The notes: generated from the letters alone by a model not told the origin. Positions 25,702 through 35,096 are shown, counted from the first letter of the stretch. The stretch is 50,709 nucleotides of DNA from Phormidium sp. FACHB-1136 (GCF_014697375.1 NZ_JACJRS010000039.1:1-50709); one strand, 5' to 3'. Numbers and translations: made by a program.

Positions 25702-28233
25702 TTACCGATTCAGGCAAGCCTCTGCTTGATCAAGCATGGCAGGATAGAGGGCAGAAAACCATTCTGTAGATACGGCCTTTTCGCCATCGCTGGCCAGGTA
25801 TTGGTTAACCAGGGTGCGCCACTGCGGATCATTTTCTGGCAGGGCGAGGCCGTAGAATTCGCAGGTGAGGGGTTGGTCGGGGAAGAGGGAAAAGTCCTCT
25901 GGGGATTTGCCGTCCAAAATCAGCGTGGCGTAGGTCAAAATGCCGTCGCCCACAAAGGCGTCGATGGTGCCCGATTGCACCGCCTGAATCGCGTTTTGGC
26001 GACCCTCTGGCCCGGAGAACATCACCCGTTCCGCCTGGGGATAGGTGGTTTGCACAAAGGTTTCGGTGGTGGTGTTGCCCAATACGCCTAGGCGTAGGCC
26101 CGCCAGGGGCAGGTTGGGGTTAACCGGATTGGCGGGATTCGCTAGGGTCAAAAATCGGGCGCTGCTAACGAAAATGGGGCTGGAGAAAACGACCCCCGGT
26201 AGGTCGGTGCGGAGGGTGTTGGGGCCACATTCTAGGTGAACGAAGCCGTCTTTTACGAGGTCGTAGCGGTTGTCTAGGGTGGAGGTAAGTTCTACCACCT
26301 GAATGGGGACATCTCGATTGAGTTGTTCCGTTAGGTAATCCCCCAGAGACAGGGCCAAATCGCCGCAGGAGCCATCCCAGGCCCCAGTTTGGTCAATGAA
26401 GCCGAAGGGAGCCGCGTCCTTACGCAGGCCTACCTTTAGGACACCCGTTCGTTCAATTTCGGCCAGCACGCTTTCGTCCCGTGGGGGCGGGGTGGGGGCT
26501 AGGGCGGCGGGAATCACAGGGGTGGGAGGTGCGGCACCATAGGCGGCTTCGAGCTGGTTGGCGGAGAGGGCGGAAATGATATTCACCGCCATGGGCTGGT
26601 CGGTGCTGAGAAATTCGCCATAGCGGGCCGTGAGGTAGGGCAAAAATTCGCTTTGACCGCGCAGGTAAGCGTTCCAAAAGGCGACGTTGAGACCTTTGTA
26701 ATACTGAGCGCCAATGTCGCGATGCTGCCCCGCAAGCAGTCCAAAGAGGCCCCCGGCTCCCTCTCGCCCTGGCTTGGAGGTGAAGTGGGTGCCCCGTTCA
26801 AAGGTAGCGAGATACTTGGGCTGGGTTTGCAGCCACACAAAGGGGTGAATTTGCTCCGTGATGACCGTGGAAATAATATCGTTTTCCCCGGCCACCATCA
26901 GAATGGGCACGTCAATTTGGCCAAAGCCCTCTGGGCCATACAGCCCCCCACCCACGGCATGGGCGGCCACAATAGCCTTCACCCTGGGATCTTGAAGTTC
27001 GTAGTTTTGGGGCGGTAAAAACCGAGCACGGCACTCCAAATAGAGAGCAAAATTGAAGATGACGTTCTCCTGATCGCAATTTGCTATGAGGCGGTTGTAG
27101 TTGATTTCTGCCCCCGCCAAGGCCAAGGCCGTGGAGGCTCCTAGGGAGTCTCCCACCACACCAATGCGGTTTATGTCGGCCACCGCTGCCCATTCCGGTG
27201 AAGCAGCGGTAAGTTCCTCTAATTTGTCAATTAAAAAGGAAATCTCCTGGGGCCGATTGATAAATTCCATCGGGCTGAGGAGGGTATTCAATTGCCCGTT
27301 TAAATAGGTCTGGCGGTAGGCCAAATCGCTGCCCACATGATCAGGCAGAATGACAATAAAACCGTAGGAGGCCAGGTGCTCCGCCAGGAAGGTAAAGCTC
27401 TCTTTTACATCTCCGAAACCGTGGGAGATGATCACCATGGGGGCCGGCTCGGTTAACCCCGTGGGAACGTAAATATCAGAATCAAAATCGTAGTTAACGG
27501 TAAGCCCTGCCGATGTTTGCCGAGCAGCGGGATTGGTAACGGTAATCGTGTCTTTTTGGAAGGCGTAGGGGCCAGGTTGGCTGAGGTCGGGCAAGGCCGC
27601 TGCATCCAGATTGGCTTGGGTCTGGGCTTCCGCCACCGCCTGGGCCTGAATGGCGGCATTGGCGGCCCGGTTGTAGCTGAAATACAGGGCCAACTCGCGC
27701 CGCAGGGCCAGCAGATCCATCAGGTCAACGTGGATAGCCTGGGCCGGAAAGGCTCGCAACACATCGATCATCGTCCAGCCCTCTGGGTCAGCATTGGCCG
27801 CCGCATTAATCACCGCTGCCCGCAGGGCAATTTGCCCATTTTGACCCGCTGTAGTCTGCACCACCTTGCCCAGGTTAAACAGCACATCCCGCCCCAGGGG
27901 AGAGTAGGCCAAGTTATCCACGGTGGCTACATCCAGGGGCAGCGGTAAGGTGAGGCCCATTTGCATTTGCCGGATTAAGGACTCGTTTAAAACCCCTCGA
28001 TAGAGCCTCATGCTGGGGGGAATCTCCCCCGTTGTCGCCAGGGTTTCGAGATCATCTACCGAAATGCTGAGTACCAGTGGCCCGGTTACGTTAATGCGAA
28101 TGTCCTCGGCACTGTGGACAGGGCGGGGTTGAATCGCATCGGTTAACACAGCTCCGGCGAGGGCAGCGGCAGCAAGACTGGTGTGCAAAAAACCACGGTG
28201 CAGAAAGCAAGGGAATCGAGCGGGAAGGGCCAT
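25702..28233 (-). CDS. Secreted alpha/beta hydrolase (DUF1400 type) fused to a family 3 solute-binding domain
   Basis: An 843-residue exported protein with three parts. A signal peptide (about 1-40) leads to a DUF1400 domain (about 41-165), a cyanobacterial module usually found before alpha/beta hydrolases. The hydrolase (about 230-540) has HGFGD near the oxyanion hole, nucleophile Ser363 in GDSLG, a likely acid Asp452 and His483 in RGTHF; it resembles PAF-acetylhydrolase-like esterases. After a Pro-rich linker (about 570-585), residues 587-843 form a periplasmic amino-acid-type binding protein: VLKVGLRKDAAPFGFID, then LRLGVLGNTTTE and DAFVGDGI. No permease or ATPase is adjacent. The binding domain may act as a sensor or substrate capture module for the esterase; this is inference. 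Confidence 0.85.
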   Translation of the reverse strand: MALPARFPCFLHRGFLHTSLAAAALAGAVLTDAIQPRPVHSAEDIRINVTGPLVLSISVDDLETLATTGEIPPSMRLYRGVLNESLIRQMQMGLTLPLPLDVATVDNLAYSPLGRDVLFNLGKVVQTTAGQNGQIALRAAVINAAANADPEGWTMIDVLRAFPAQAIHVDLMDLLALRRELALYFSYNRAANAAIQAQAVAEAQTQANLDAAALPDLSQPGPYAFQKDTITVTNPAARQTSAGLTVNYDFDSDIYVPTGLTEPAPMVIISHGFGDVKESFTFLAEHLASYGFIVILPDHVGSDLAYRQTYLNGQLNTLLSPMEFINRPQEISFLIDKLEELTAASPEWAAVADINRIGVVGDSLGASTALALAGAEINYNRLIANCDQENVIFNFALYLECRARFLPPQNYELQDPRVKAIVAAHAVGGGLYGPEGFGQIDVPILMVAGENDIISTVITEQIHPFVWLQTQPKYLATFERGTHFTSKPGREGAGGLFGLLAGQHRDIGAQYYKGLNVAFWNAYLRGQSEFLPYLTARYGEFLSTDQPMAVNIISALSANQLEAAYGAAPPTPVIPAALAPTPPPRDESVLAEIERTGVLKVGLRKDAAPFGFIDQTGAWDGSCGDLALSLGDYLTEQLNRDVPIQVVELTSTLDNRYDLVKDGFVHLECGPNTLRTDLPGVVFSSPIFVSSARFLTLANPANPVNPNLPLAGLRLGVLGNTTTETFVQTTYPQAERVMFSGPEGRQNAIQAVQSGTIDAFVGDGILTYATLILDGKSPEDFSLFPDQPLTCEFYGLALPENDPQWRTLVNQYLASDGEKAVSTEWFSALYPAMLDQAEACLNR

Positions 28234-28304
28234 AGTAAGTCAGGGGTGGGTGGGAATAGAAATGGTGGATAGTTGAGGGTTAGATTGAGGGCATGAAACA
28301 CCAC

Positions 28305-29390
28305 TCATCCCGTTAACATCTCATCATTCTCAGCGGTTGCAGGGGCAAGACTTTCGTTCGGCGATCCCGATCCCATCAGTTGGGCTAAAAGCTGGGTTTC
28401 GGGAAACGGCTCTAGTAGCAAGGTTTTGACCATCACCGTTAGCGGCAGGGCCAAGAATGCACCGATGGGGCCTAAAATCCAGGCCCAAAAGACCACGGCT
28501 AGGAAGGTAACAATGGTAGAGAGATCCAGCCCTTTACCTAGGTAGCGGGGGGCAATGGCAATGTCGAAAAAATTGTTAATTAAGGTGTAGCCCACGGCAA
28601 AGATAAGCGCCTTGGCCCAGCCTAGGGTGAGTAACGCAATCAGGGTGGGGGGAATTAAGGAAATGTAAAAGCCCACATTGGGAATAAAATTGAACAGGAA
28701 GGAAAAAACACCCCATAAAATTGCGAAATTAATTCCCAAAAGGCCCATAAGAACAATTTGCAACAGGGCGGTTAAGGCTCCTAACCAGCTTTTAATCAAC
28801 AGATAGGTGCTAATGCTGCTAGAAAAAGAACGGAATCGGGCCAGCATTGGCGGATCGGTGGCCAGTCCATGGTGCAGGCGGCCAGAAAAGTTGGGGGCGC
28901 TGGCCAGCATATAAATGAAAATTAGCAGGGTAAACCCAACATTAGAAACCGTGCCCAACAACGCCGAAACGAAGTACAGCAAAGCTTGAAAGATTCGTCC
29001 CGGCTGAAACCACTCCAGATCTTTAATATCCTGCCCCTGAATTCCTCTGCTGTCGAGCCATTGGACCAACTCGGTAAGCTGTTGGTCAATCAGGTTGCGA
29101 TAGGTGGGTAGCTCGGCGGAGAGCTGAGCCAGGGAAGCCGCTAAAAACAGAATCAATATCAGCCCTGAGACAATCACCCCCAGCAATACCAGGGTGTAGG
29201 CCAACCAGCCCGGTAGCCCCCGTGCCTTGAGCCACTGCATTAGCGGAGTGGTGACCATCGCCACAAACAGAGACAGCAAAATAGGACTCATTAAATCCGA
29301 AACGGCCCTCAGCCCTGCCACAATTAGCACCAAACTAGCCAGCCCCAGCAGTAGGGGGATAATGCCACGTTTTTCTAGGGATGTCGTCAT
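28305..29390 (-). CDS. AI-2E family transporter (PF01594 membrane protein)
   Basis: A 361-residue polytopic inner-membrane protein of the AI-2E/YdiK/PerM family. It has the expected topology of two N-terminal hairpins (LGLASLVLIVAGLRAV onwards), a long soluble segment (about 110-150), then further helices with the conserved WGVFSFLFNFIPNVG and WILGPIGAFLALPLTVMVKT blocks. Family members are proposed exporters of autoinducer-2 or Na+/H+ antiporters; which applies here is unknown. It lies 71 nt upstream of the hydrolase-binding-protein gene, on the same strand, and may be co-transcribed with it. Confidence 0.9.
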   Translation of the reverse strand: MTTSLEKRGIIPLLLGLASLVLIVAGLRAVSDLMSPILLSLFVAMVTTPLMQWLKARGLPGWLAYTLVLLGVIVSGLILILFLAASLAQLSAELPTYRNLIDQQLTELVQWLDSRGIQGQDIKDLEWFQPGRIFQALLYFVSALLGTVSNVGFTLLIFIYMLASAPNFSGRLHHGLATDPPMLARFRSFSSSISTYLLIKSWLGALTALLQIVLMGLLGINFAILWGVFSFLFNFIPNVGFYISLIPPTLIALLTLGWAKALIFAVGYTLINNFFDIAIAPRYLGKGLDLSTIVTFLAVVFWAWILGPIGAFLALPLTVMVKTLLLEPFPETQLLAQLMGSGSPNESLAPATAENDEMLTG

Positions 29391-29531
29391 TGCTGAGTCC
29401 TGCTTTGTGAGCTAAATGCTCGATGATTGAGCTGTTAAAGCTGTACTTATGGTGGTTCTCGATAGCGTGAGATACACCGTTGCTGGGTTTTAGATCCCCC
29501 CAGTGCCGAGCGGTCTAAGTTTCACTCTGTA

Positions 29532-29561
29532 CCCCCCTTAATAAGGGGGGCTAGGGGGGAT
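29532..29561. repeat. Palindromic C/G-rich repeat
   Basis: The hairpin CCCCCCTTAATAAGGGGGG (29532-29550) is followed by CTAGGGGGGATC. A weaker relative, CCCTCTTGATAAGAGGG, lies at 38614-38630. This style of dispersed palindrome is common in cyanobacterial intergenic DNA. It lies upstream of the AI-2E gene, between it and the coiled-coil gene. Confidence 0.7.
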
Positions 29562-29625
29562 CAGCAGGATAGATCTCATCCAAGAAAAACCCGCTATATA
29601 TTAGGGTTCATCGTTAACCGATGCC

Positions 29626-30087
29626 CTAGGCTTCTGCTTCCGTGGCCTCGTCGGTAGGTTCACTTTCAACGGGAACTACGGTGATACTTTCGGCCACCAT
29701 ACGAGCCTCGATGGCCTCCAAAACGGCAATTTCGGCTTCTTCGGCGGCGGCGGCGGCAAAGAGCAGAGCGGCCAGGGCATATTCCTCTGCTTTATCAGCT
29801 CGCTTCAAAAGTTTGGCCTGTTCTTTCTGATCTTTCCATTCGGCGATCTCAGCCTCCACTTCTGACTTTTTTGCCTCCAGCCGTTGGGCTAGGGTTTCCT
29901 TGGCGACTTTTACCTCATCTTTTTTGGCCTCTAGCTTTGTTTTGGCCTCTGCGAGTTTGGCTTTGACGGTACTCTCGGCCTCTTTGGAGGTTGTCGTCAG
30001 CTTTTCCTTCAGTTGTTTGAGATGGGCTTCAATCCCGGTTAGGCGCTGATTTAGATCACTGGTAAACTGATCAATTTTTTCGCTCAT
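29626..30087 (-). CDS. Small coiled-coil protein of unknown function
   Basis: A 153-residue soluble protein that is almost entirely alpha-helical coiled coil. It is rich in Ala, Glu and Lys, with repeated segments such as AKLAEAKTKLEAKKDEV and AKKSEVEAEIAEWKDQ, and an Ala-rich stretch (LAALLFAAAAAEEAEIAVLEA) near 107-127. The last 20 residues are acidic. No signal peptide or cysteine is present. It sits 110 nt downstream of the six-gene cluster on the same strand and could be its last member or separate. No family is recognised. Confidence 0.7.
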   Translation of the reverse strand: MSEKIDQFTSDLNQRLTGIEAHLKQLKEKLTTTSKEAESTVKAKLAEAKTKLEAKKDEVKVAKETLAQRLEAKKSEVEAEIAEWKDQKEQAKLLKRADKAEEYALAALLFAAAAAEEAEIAVLEAIEARMVAESITVVPVESEPTDEATEAEA

Positions 30088-30197
30088 GATGACCTCGTTT
30101 TAGGTGCTTAAACTGTAAACGATCTGATGGCTCGACTCGACAAAATCAGTAACTAAACGTTAGAAAACTCATCCTAGCAACGCCCAGTAACAAAACC

Positions 30198-33137
30198 CTA
30201 AAACGCCAAGGGAGCTAGCGGCGCGATCTCTGGATTTTCCCCACCAAGCTGGTTGGTGCGAAGCATCCAGGCGGTGGCCCCTTGCCGCAGAAAACATTCG
30301 GTAATGCTGTTGCTAGCCACCCGAGGCAACACCGTGCGCCAGCTCACCAGCCCTCGTCCCAGGGTTTTGAGGGGATCGTCTTCTAGGGTGCTGCCCAGGG
30401 CGGCGGCTTCGGTGGCCCAATCGGCGCGGGCACTGCCCCAGGGCATCAGGTGATGGCGCAGGTCTTTCCCTAGGTGCTCTAGTTGCTGAAGATCCTGGGC
30501 TAGGTCGGGGTTTTGCCGCATCCAGACGTTGAGGTCGGCCTGGGAGTAATCGGCATTGGAGCGCACGGAGCGGGCCATCTGTTGCAGGGCGGCATAGAGG
30601 CTTTGATTGGAGTCTTGGGCGCAGTTGTTGGCGGGGCCGACGTAGGTGCCACCACTGCCGTCGCCGATGCGGTAGCGGGCGGCCATCACCTCTAGCTGGC
30701 GAATCAACACATCTAAGGGTGATGGCTCTTGGCCTGCGGTCACCGGATAATGGCGGGTGAAGGGGGGAAAGTGAATCAGCGTATCGGCCACGGGGCGCAG
30801 GCCAATCCAGCCAAACTGGCGATCCCCCATGTAGCGCGACCAGTGCATGGTTCCGGCGGTCAGACCATCCGGGTTTTGGGTGTAGATCTGGTGATAGACG
30901 ATGTCAAATCGTAGCTCGTCGGTGAGTGGCTCCTTCACAACGGTGGCCACGCCAAAGGAGAAGTGCCCAAAGTACACTGGCCCCTGGGCGGCGGGTTCGA
31001 TCTGGTGGCCACCGATGCCGCCGTAAACGTGAACCAGCAGGGCGCGGGTACCCTCGTTCCAGACAGGCTGGTGGGAGCGATAGGCCAACTGCACCGAGCT
31101 AATCCGGCCCTTTTGCGCGGCCAAGTCTCCCCAGGCGGTTTGCTTGAGGTAGGTTTTGACGGGTTTTCGTCCGACGATCTCCTGATCGGGCTGGAGTTGG
31201 AACAGGGCACGGGGAGCCACCGCCCGCACCACAAACAGATCGGCCCCACCCATGGCATCACGACCCATCGCGCCATAGATGTACCAGCCCATTTCATTCA
31301 GGGGCGACCGCTCAATCCCCCCATTGGTGAAGGGGGCGGTACCATTGCCATTGGCCACCACCTGGGGCAACCACACTGTTTCCTGCACGCCATCAAATTG
31401 GCCGCTGGCTTTATTAAAGTGAACGACCTGGAACTGTTCAGGATCATCCCCTGGCGATTCGTCGAGATCGATCCCCGCCCCTGGCCCCAGAAATTTCACC
31501 AGGCCGTAGTACAGCCCAGTAATTTGAATCGGTTCGTGGGCAATACGCAGGGTCAGCGGGTAGTGGGAGAACAGGGGAGCGCGGTTGGAGGGTTCCACCT
31601 GCACCGGATCGGGCAGGGCCACGATCATGTCGTCGTCGGGATGCGCCCCGGCCAAGGATTCCAGGGGATTCACCCGTTGCCAGTGGTTGAGACGGGTGGG
31701 ATAAACCCCGCCCTGCTGGCTTTTGTAGGTGGCCTGGGGGCTAAAGTGAACATCCTTCGTCACCTGCTGCAAATAGGCCTGCACCTGGGGTTCTTCGCTC
31801 CAGCCCAGGCTGACCACGGTGCCGATCAGGTGGGCGTATTTTTCGGGGGCGTGATGAACCTCAAAGGGAACGGTCTGGGGCTGGCGCTGATCGGGCTGAG
31901 GTAGCAGCAAACGGCCCATCCAGGGGGCCATAGGACGGTAGCGACTCACGGGCAACGCCGCCCGCACCGGGTAGCCCTCGGCTCGGTTAAAGGGAGCCTG
32001 TCGATAGCGTTCCAGCGTGCTCGGTAGGGGCGTCGGTTGTCGTTCTTTGAGGAGGGCCGTGCCCTGGAGAATCTCCGCCACCCATTGCACCGTCTGTTGC
32101 AACGCCGTCCGGCCATCGGGCAACACCCGCTCAGGATCCATCACCCCACCAGGGACTTCGTGACCCACTGGCCCCAGGTTGATCAGGCTCACCTTCCCCA
32201 GTCGCTTACTGCGGTTCCAGTAGGACAGCCCCATCAGCTTCCAGCGCTTCGGGAAAAAGATCGGGCCGAGCCGTTCGATTTTGTCTTGGTCGCCCACCAG
32301 ATGATAGATGTGCTCCAGTTTGAGGATGTTGTTGTTGCCGCTAAACACCCCCGCAATGGAGATCAAATCAATCGGAGCGGGCAGAGCCTCTTTTAGGTAG
32401 GGAACCGCCCCCATGGAAATTTGACCACCGCCGCTAAACCCAATCAGGGTAATGGGCACACCACCGTGGGGCGGGTAGCCGTGGTTGATCAGGCTGTTGT
32501 AAATAACCTGGGCCGTACCTCGGTTATAGATCGGGCCATAGCGTTGATCCGCCGAAATCCAGACCACAAAAATATTGCGAAGATTGATTAAAAAAGCCAA
32601 CATACTGCCCTTTCGGCTGGCCTTAAGCCGATTCACCCAGTTCCAAAACCACGAAAAAGGCCGATCTTCACTGGTGAGAGGCCGATTCATGGGGGAGTAG
32701 GGCATTAACCCACGAATAATTTGAATATCGTCGGGCAAAGTCTGAGCTAATTCATCTAAAAATTGCTCCACATCCGGCAGATAGTCAAAGGTGGATTGGC
32801 CAATGCCGTCCAGATAAACAACGTAATGGGAAATAGCAGTATCGTCGGCCATCGGCTCCTGGAAAGAACCCAAATTTTTAGCCGTCGCCTGCACCGGATC
32901 GCCATACCAACCCGCCCACCATCCCAGGGTTTCCAGAGGCATCAGTAAAATGGTTAACAGCAGGGCAATTACCCCCATCCCGACCAGGTTAAGGATCAGC
33001 TTAGCCGTCACCGTCATCGCCGCAAAAGCCGCCTGCACTAGGGGCACTAAAAGCGGCAGAAACAGCGCTAGAAGAAATCCTCCCAAAGCCAGTATTAATA
33101 CCTTTTCAACGCGACGAAATAGCAGCAAAGACATCAT
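30198..33137 (-). CDS. Large membrane-anchored alpha/beta-hydrolase-like protein of unknown function
   Basis: A 979-residue protein with two hydrophobic helices at the N-terminus (about 12-36 and 42-66). A region follows with a clear nucleophile elbow, ITLIGFSGGGQISMG (Ser235), after the beta-strand YVVYLDGIGQSTFDYLPD. This supports an alpha/beta-hydrolase fold, perhaps a lipase or acyl transferase. The large C-terminal half is not recognised; near its end GPANNCAQDSNQSLYAAL carries a lone Cys in a Cys-nucleophile-like setting. It starts by an ATGA overlap with the preceding membrane-protein gene (33134-33137), so it belongs to the same operon. Hydrophobic anchors plus context suggest action at the inner membrane. 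Confidence 0.75.
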   Translation of the reverse strand: MMSLLLFRRVEKVLILALGGFLLALFLPLLVPLVQAAFAAMTVTAKLILNLVGMGVIALLLTILLMPLETLGWWAGWYGDPVQATAKNLGSFQEPMADDTAISHYVVYLDGIGQSTFDYLPDVEQFLDELAQTLPDDIQIIRGLMPYSPMNRPLTSEDRPFSWFWNWVNRLKASRKGSMLAFLINLRNIFVVWISADQRYGPIYNRGTAQVIYNSLINHGYPPHGGVPITLIGFSGGGQISMGAVPYLKEALPAPIDLISIAGVFSGNNNILKLEHIYHLVGDQDKIERLGPIFFPKRWKLMGLSYWNRSKRLGKVSLINLGPVGHEVPGGVMDPERVLPDGRTALQQTVQWVAEILQGTALLKERQPTPLPSTLERYRQAPFNRAEGYPVRAALPVSRYRPMAPWMGRLLLPQPDQRQPQTVPFEVHHAPEKYAHLIGTVVSLGWSEEPQVQAYLQQVTKDVHFSPQATYKSQQGGVYPTRLNHWQRVNPLESLAGAHPDDDMIVALPDPVQVEPSNRAPLFSHYPLTLRIAHEPIQITGLYYGLVKFLGPGAGIDLDESPGDDPEQFQVVHFNKASGQFDGVQETVWLPQVVANGNGTAPFTNGGIERSPLNEMGWYIYGAMGRDAMGGADLFVVRAVAPRALFQLQPDQEIVGRKPVKTYLKQTAWGDLAAQKGRISSVQLAYRSHQPVWNEGTRALLVHVYGGIGGHQIEPAAQGPVYFGHFSFGVATVVKEPLTDELRFDIVYHQIYTQNPDGLTAGTMHWSRYMGDRQFGWIGLRPVADTLIHFPPFTRHYPVTAGQEPSPLDVLIRQLEVMAARYRIGDGSGGTYVGPANNCAQDSNQSLYAALQQMARSVRSNADYSQADLNVWMRQNPDLAQDLQQLEHLGKDLRHHLMPWGSARADWATEAAALGSTLEDDPLKTLGRGLVSWRTVLPRVASNSITECFLRQGATAWMLRTNQLGGENPEIAPLAPLAF

Positions 33138-33787
33138 TTACCCTGATAGTGAGAATCGCCGTGAAGACCCGTTTCTAGTAATGTTTCGATACCCTGGAGA
33201 TCCGTGACGAGCGGAGTACCTGCGGCAGTGTTGGATAGCCAAGTCCCTAAGGCTCTGATTGGTCGTCCGAGGGTTCGCTGTAAAATCTGAAGAAATATCC
33301 AGCCCAGCAAACCACTGACGAAAGCGGGCCAAAGTCCGAGTCCTGTAGAAACGCTAAATCCCTGAACAAACACTAAGAGCGCCCATAGGGCCAGAAAAAT
33401 CTGGATAGGCACACCAAAATACGGCAGAGCAATTAAAAAGCTCAGCAGTTGCGGAGCGGTGGCCAATCCGACGGCGTGGTAGACCAGACGCAGATCGAGA
33501 TTCTGCTGGAAAATAATCTGGCTAACAAACAGGGTGCTCACAATCCAAAAGCCATAACTAAAGACAAACAAAATTGCCCCCAGACAAAGGCTCAGCAAAA
33601 AGCGAATGAGCTTAACGCGGTTGACAAATAAAATTAGCCCCTGCCCCACCGATTGCGAAAACCCTGCCAAGAGCAACACCTGAATGGCAATTTGGTTGGC
33701 ATTGGGTAAATCGGCCATGGCCTGAAACGCTTCAGCATTAAAGGTCATGGCCCCCTTGACAAGCGGCCAAAATTCAGTGGAGAGCAT
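33134..33787 (-). CDS. Polytopic membrane protein, Yip1-like in appearance
   Basis: A 217-residue membrane protein from ATG 33787; a TTG at 33799 would add four residues. About five hydrophobic segments are visible between residues 35 and 175 (for example LLSLCLGAILFVFSYGFWIV and IFLALWALLVFVQGFSV), and the tail is soluble. The pattern resembles Yip1/YIF-type proteins but I cannot confirm the family. Its start overlaps the kinase stop by 14 nt and its stop overlaps the hydrolase start by 4 nt, so translation is coupled on both sides. Confidence 0.72.
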   Translation of the reverse strand: MLSTEFWPLVKGAMTFNAEAFQAMADLPNANQIAIQVLLLAGFSQSVGQGLILFVNRVKLIRFLLSLCLGAILFVFSYGFWIVSTLFVSQIIFQQNLDLRLVYHAVGLATAPQLLSFLIALPYFGVPIQIFLALWALLVFVQGFSVSTGLGLWPAFVSGLLGWIFLQILQRTLGRPIRALGTWLSNTAAGTPLVTDLQGIETLLETGLHGDSHYQGK

Positions 33788-34787
33788 CTTCGACACCAAG
33801 GTTTTGCTGCACCTGGGCTAAAAACCGCCAAGCAATTAACAGTTGGGCAAAGGATGTGGCAGAGACCTTTTCATAGTTTTCCTGAGGCACAGCCTCTTGT
33901 AGCGGAATCCCTGTACAGCCGACAATATATTGCTCCAATTCGCTGATGGTTTGGGGAGCAAGGTTGCCGTCAATGTGAACCGCAATGGCCGTTCTTCCCC
34001 AATAGCGGAAGGGGACAGCGGCAAGTAGGAAGGCTGGTTTATTTAGCTCCAACATCGCGGCCAAGTCTAAGGGAATCGACAGGCTCGGTAAGGGCATTAG
34101 AGTGGGTTCAAGAATGAGACTAACTCGGTAGCCCTTCGCCGCCTGAGTATCAGCAAAACGAGTGGGCAACAGATCCTCTAGTTGACTGTGCCCCACTTGA
34201 ACCACCACATTGGCATCAATTTTTTGGGCATCGATCCATCGCACAAAGGCCGCTTCCCGTTGCAGCATTTCCTGTTCTAATGCCTCGGCTTTGTGGCCCC
34301 GCTTTTTCACATCCCGTTCCCATTTCCAGTCCCACTTCACCTGTCGATCAGGATCGACATAGAGGCTGAAGTCCAAAAAGGGCAGGAATTGAGGATATAG
34401 CACATGCAAACCCTCTACCACAATGATCGGGGTGGGCGACAAGGTTTCCGGTGGATCAAATTGGCCTGTCCCATGGTTATAAATGGGAACCTCGATGGAT
34501 TTTCCCTGGGTTAATCGTTCCAGATGTTGAGCGAGCACATCTAAATGATTGGCCTCTGGATCTAGGGGAAGACGGCCACTTTGTTGTCGCTGCTCGCGAT
34601 TTTCTTTGTGATAGCCATCGGTGCAAATAGTAGACACCAGATCGCTACCAATTAATCGGCGAATGCCATTACTAAAGGTAGTTTTGCCGCTGCCACTATC
34701 ACCCGCCACGCCGACGATAATGGGAAATCGAAGCTGTTTTAAGGCTTCTCGGATAGTGGAATTATTGGGATTGCAGGGGTCTAGCAT
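33774..34787 (-). CDS. Phosphoribulokinase/uridine kinase family P-loop kinase (PRK paralogue)
   Basis: A 337-residue soluble kinase related to phosphoribulokinase. Seen: P-loop GVAGDSGSGKTTFS (about 24-37), TDGYHKENREQRQQSG, PIYNHGTGQFDPPE and IIVVEGLHVLYP, all PRK-family blocks. Against canonical cyanobacterial PRK as recalled, the redox Cys in the P-loop (GDSGCGKST) is Ser here and the catalytic-region DDYH reads DGYH. The second Cys, in TICTDGYH, is kept. So thioredoxin/CP12 control of the normal kind is unlikely, and the substrate may not be ribulose 5-phosphate. The gene sits in a run of envelope genes, not with Calvin-cycle genes. Stop overlaps the next start by 14 nt. Confidence 0.8.
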   Translation of the reverse strand: MLDPCNPNNSTIREALKQLRFPIIVGVAGDSGSGKTTFSNGIRRLIGSDLVSTICTDGYHKENREQRQQSGRLPLDPEANHLDVLAQHLERLTQGKSIEVPIYNHGTGQFDPPETLSPTPIIVVEGLHVLYPQFLPFLDFSLYVDPDRQVKWDWKWERDVKKRGHKAEALEQEMLQREAAFVRWIDAQKIDANVVVQVGHSQLEDLLPTRFADTQAAKGYRVSLILEPTLMPLPSLSIPLDLAAMLELNKPAFLLAAVPFRYWGRTAIAVHIDGNLAPQTISELEQYIVGCTGIPLQEAVPQENYEKVSATSFAQLLIAWRFLAQVQQNLGVEDALH

Positions 34788-34799
34788 AATCAGAACGTC

Positions 34800-35084
34800 C
34801 TAATTCAGAATTGCATCAATGGCGCGTATCCGATTGGTGCCCCGGCGAATGCCATCCCGCAATTCGTCAATGTTTTCGAGAGTATTGCAAAGGTCAGGGT
34901 CGCGATTGCGATCTTCTCGGCGTTGGCACACATCACGACGAACATTGTCACGAATATCATCTCGGATTTCATCGCGAATACTATCGCGAATGACATTGCC
35001 GAGACTTTCGTTGGCTAAGGCGGCTGGTGTTTTTATTACAGACAGCGTAAGGACGGCTAACCCTAAAGCAACAATAAATTTCAT
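34800..35084 (-). CDS. Small secreted protein with Arg-Asp repeats
   Basis: A 94-residue protein with a signal peptide cleaved near AALANES. The mature part has repeating IRD units (VIRDSIRDEIRDDIRDNVRRD), a pattern with period four that would form a highly charged helix. Two cysteines follow (VCQRRED and DLCNTL), then a second charged helix (GIRRGTNRIRAID). No family recognised. It lies 12 nt from both neighbours and is therefore part of the six-gene unit. The underlying DNA repeats (TCGCGAATACTATCGCGAAT) suggest growth by small duplications. Confidence 0.72.
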   Translation of the reverse strand: MKFIVALGLAVLTLSVIKTPAALANESLGNVIRDSIRDEIRDDIRDNVRRDVCQRREDRNRDPDLCNTLENIDELRDGIRRGTNRIRAIDAILN

Positions 35085-35096
35085 AATGATCCCACG

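Noticed and set aside
30963-31904. 313-residue plus-strand open frame inside the 979-residue gene
   Set aside because: It is an antisense shadow in GC-rich DNA with no recognisable motif; the minus-strand frame is continuous and coupled to its operon.
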